This document shows positions 63,964 to 64,000 of a stretch of DNA of 64,000 nt, piece by piece. Source of the stretch: Bacteroidales bacterium (GTDB taxonomy: Bacteria > Bacteroidota > Bacteroidia > Bacteroidales > Muribaculaceae); NCBI GenBank assembly GCA_910575545.1, contig CAJTFH010000021.1, positions 1 through 64,000 of the forward strand. The letters are read 5' to 3'. A model generated the notes under the pieces. The model did no database searches and was not told where the DNA came from. It saw only the letters and a program-made list of their open reading frames with translations. Positions within the stretch are counted from its first letter, which is position 1; the number at the start of each line of letters is the position of its first letter. A program made the position numbers and the translations under genes.

Positions 63964-64000
63964 ATGAAAAAGTTATTTTTGTCTTTCGCTGTTATCGCAG
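63964..64000 (+). CDS. Start of an exported protein (cut by window end)
   Basis: ATG followed by twelve codons, MKKLFLSFAVIA and part of the next, a typical signal-peptide start with two Lys and a hydrophobic core. It stands behind a consensus promoter, so high expression is likely. The product cannot be identified from this fragment. Confidence 0.7.
   Translation, partial: MKKLFLSFAVIA

Overview
The window reads as a chromosomal segment of a Bacteroidota bacterium, order Bacteroidales; a gut Muribaculaceae-like lineage is my best guess, but that rests on gene content rather than any search. Supporting signs are repeated promoters of the form TTTG-N19-TAnnTTTG, a Mfa/FimA-type fimbrillin operon with DUF3575 and DUF5119 proteins, an UpxY antiterminator heading a polysaccharide operon, a DUF4254/GT9 pair and a K+-dependent membrane pyrophosphatase. 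The start (1-157) and the end (63964-64000) are cut genes. No rRNA, CRISPR array or intact transposase is present.

336-12105 (minus): a tripartite ABC efflux operon. It runs from membrane-fusion protein to ATPase, four FtsX-type permeases in two tandem pairs and a TolC-like outer-membrane protein, and closes with a sigma-54 response regulator and its histidine kinase. A full-consensus -24/-12 promoter precedes the first gene, so the system probably switches itself on. AAGTTGTAAGTT-type inverted repeats punctuate the spacers. 12301-16956 (minus): lipid kinase, secreted endonuclease I, GT9 glycosyltransferase and DUF4254. 17223-17636: tRNA-Gln and initiator tRNA-fMet. 17789-21860 (minus): Cu/Zn permease with HMA domain, uridine phosphorylase, DprA, thioesterase. 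21927-28541 (plus): Ntn-hydrolase, DMT protein, M3 peptidase, a TPR protein behind a second sigma-54-like promoter, DUF4293. UvrA follows on the minus strand. A perfect 175-bp repeat (19189 and 28594) carries a terminator and lies just past the ends of the phosphorylase and uvrA genes.

31830-33189: small envelope genes (two YtxH, holin-III-like, unknown). 33337-40107: the fimbrial operon (OmpA/DUF3575, DUF5119, fimbrillin, large tip-type fimbrillin), with a G10 tract and a palindrome in its promoter region. 40173-44014: GlsB-like protein, split threonine/serine exporter, LysR regulator, esterase. 44432-46633: hppA, preceded by a long, strongly structured leader.

46782-62367 (minus): a roughly 15.6-kb surface-polysaccharide operon with UpxY, WecA-like initiator, flippase, EpsG-type polymerase, glycosyltransferases, acyl- and pyruvyl-transferases, UDP-glucose dehydrogenase and an epimerase. 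It has G/C8 tracts in three genes; one of these (a PP-loop gene, 57634-58889) is frameshifted at its tract. With the G10 tract before the fimbriae, this suggests slipped-strand phase variation of surface structures and is the most interesting feature here. fabD and the start of an exported protein close the window.
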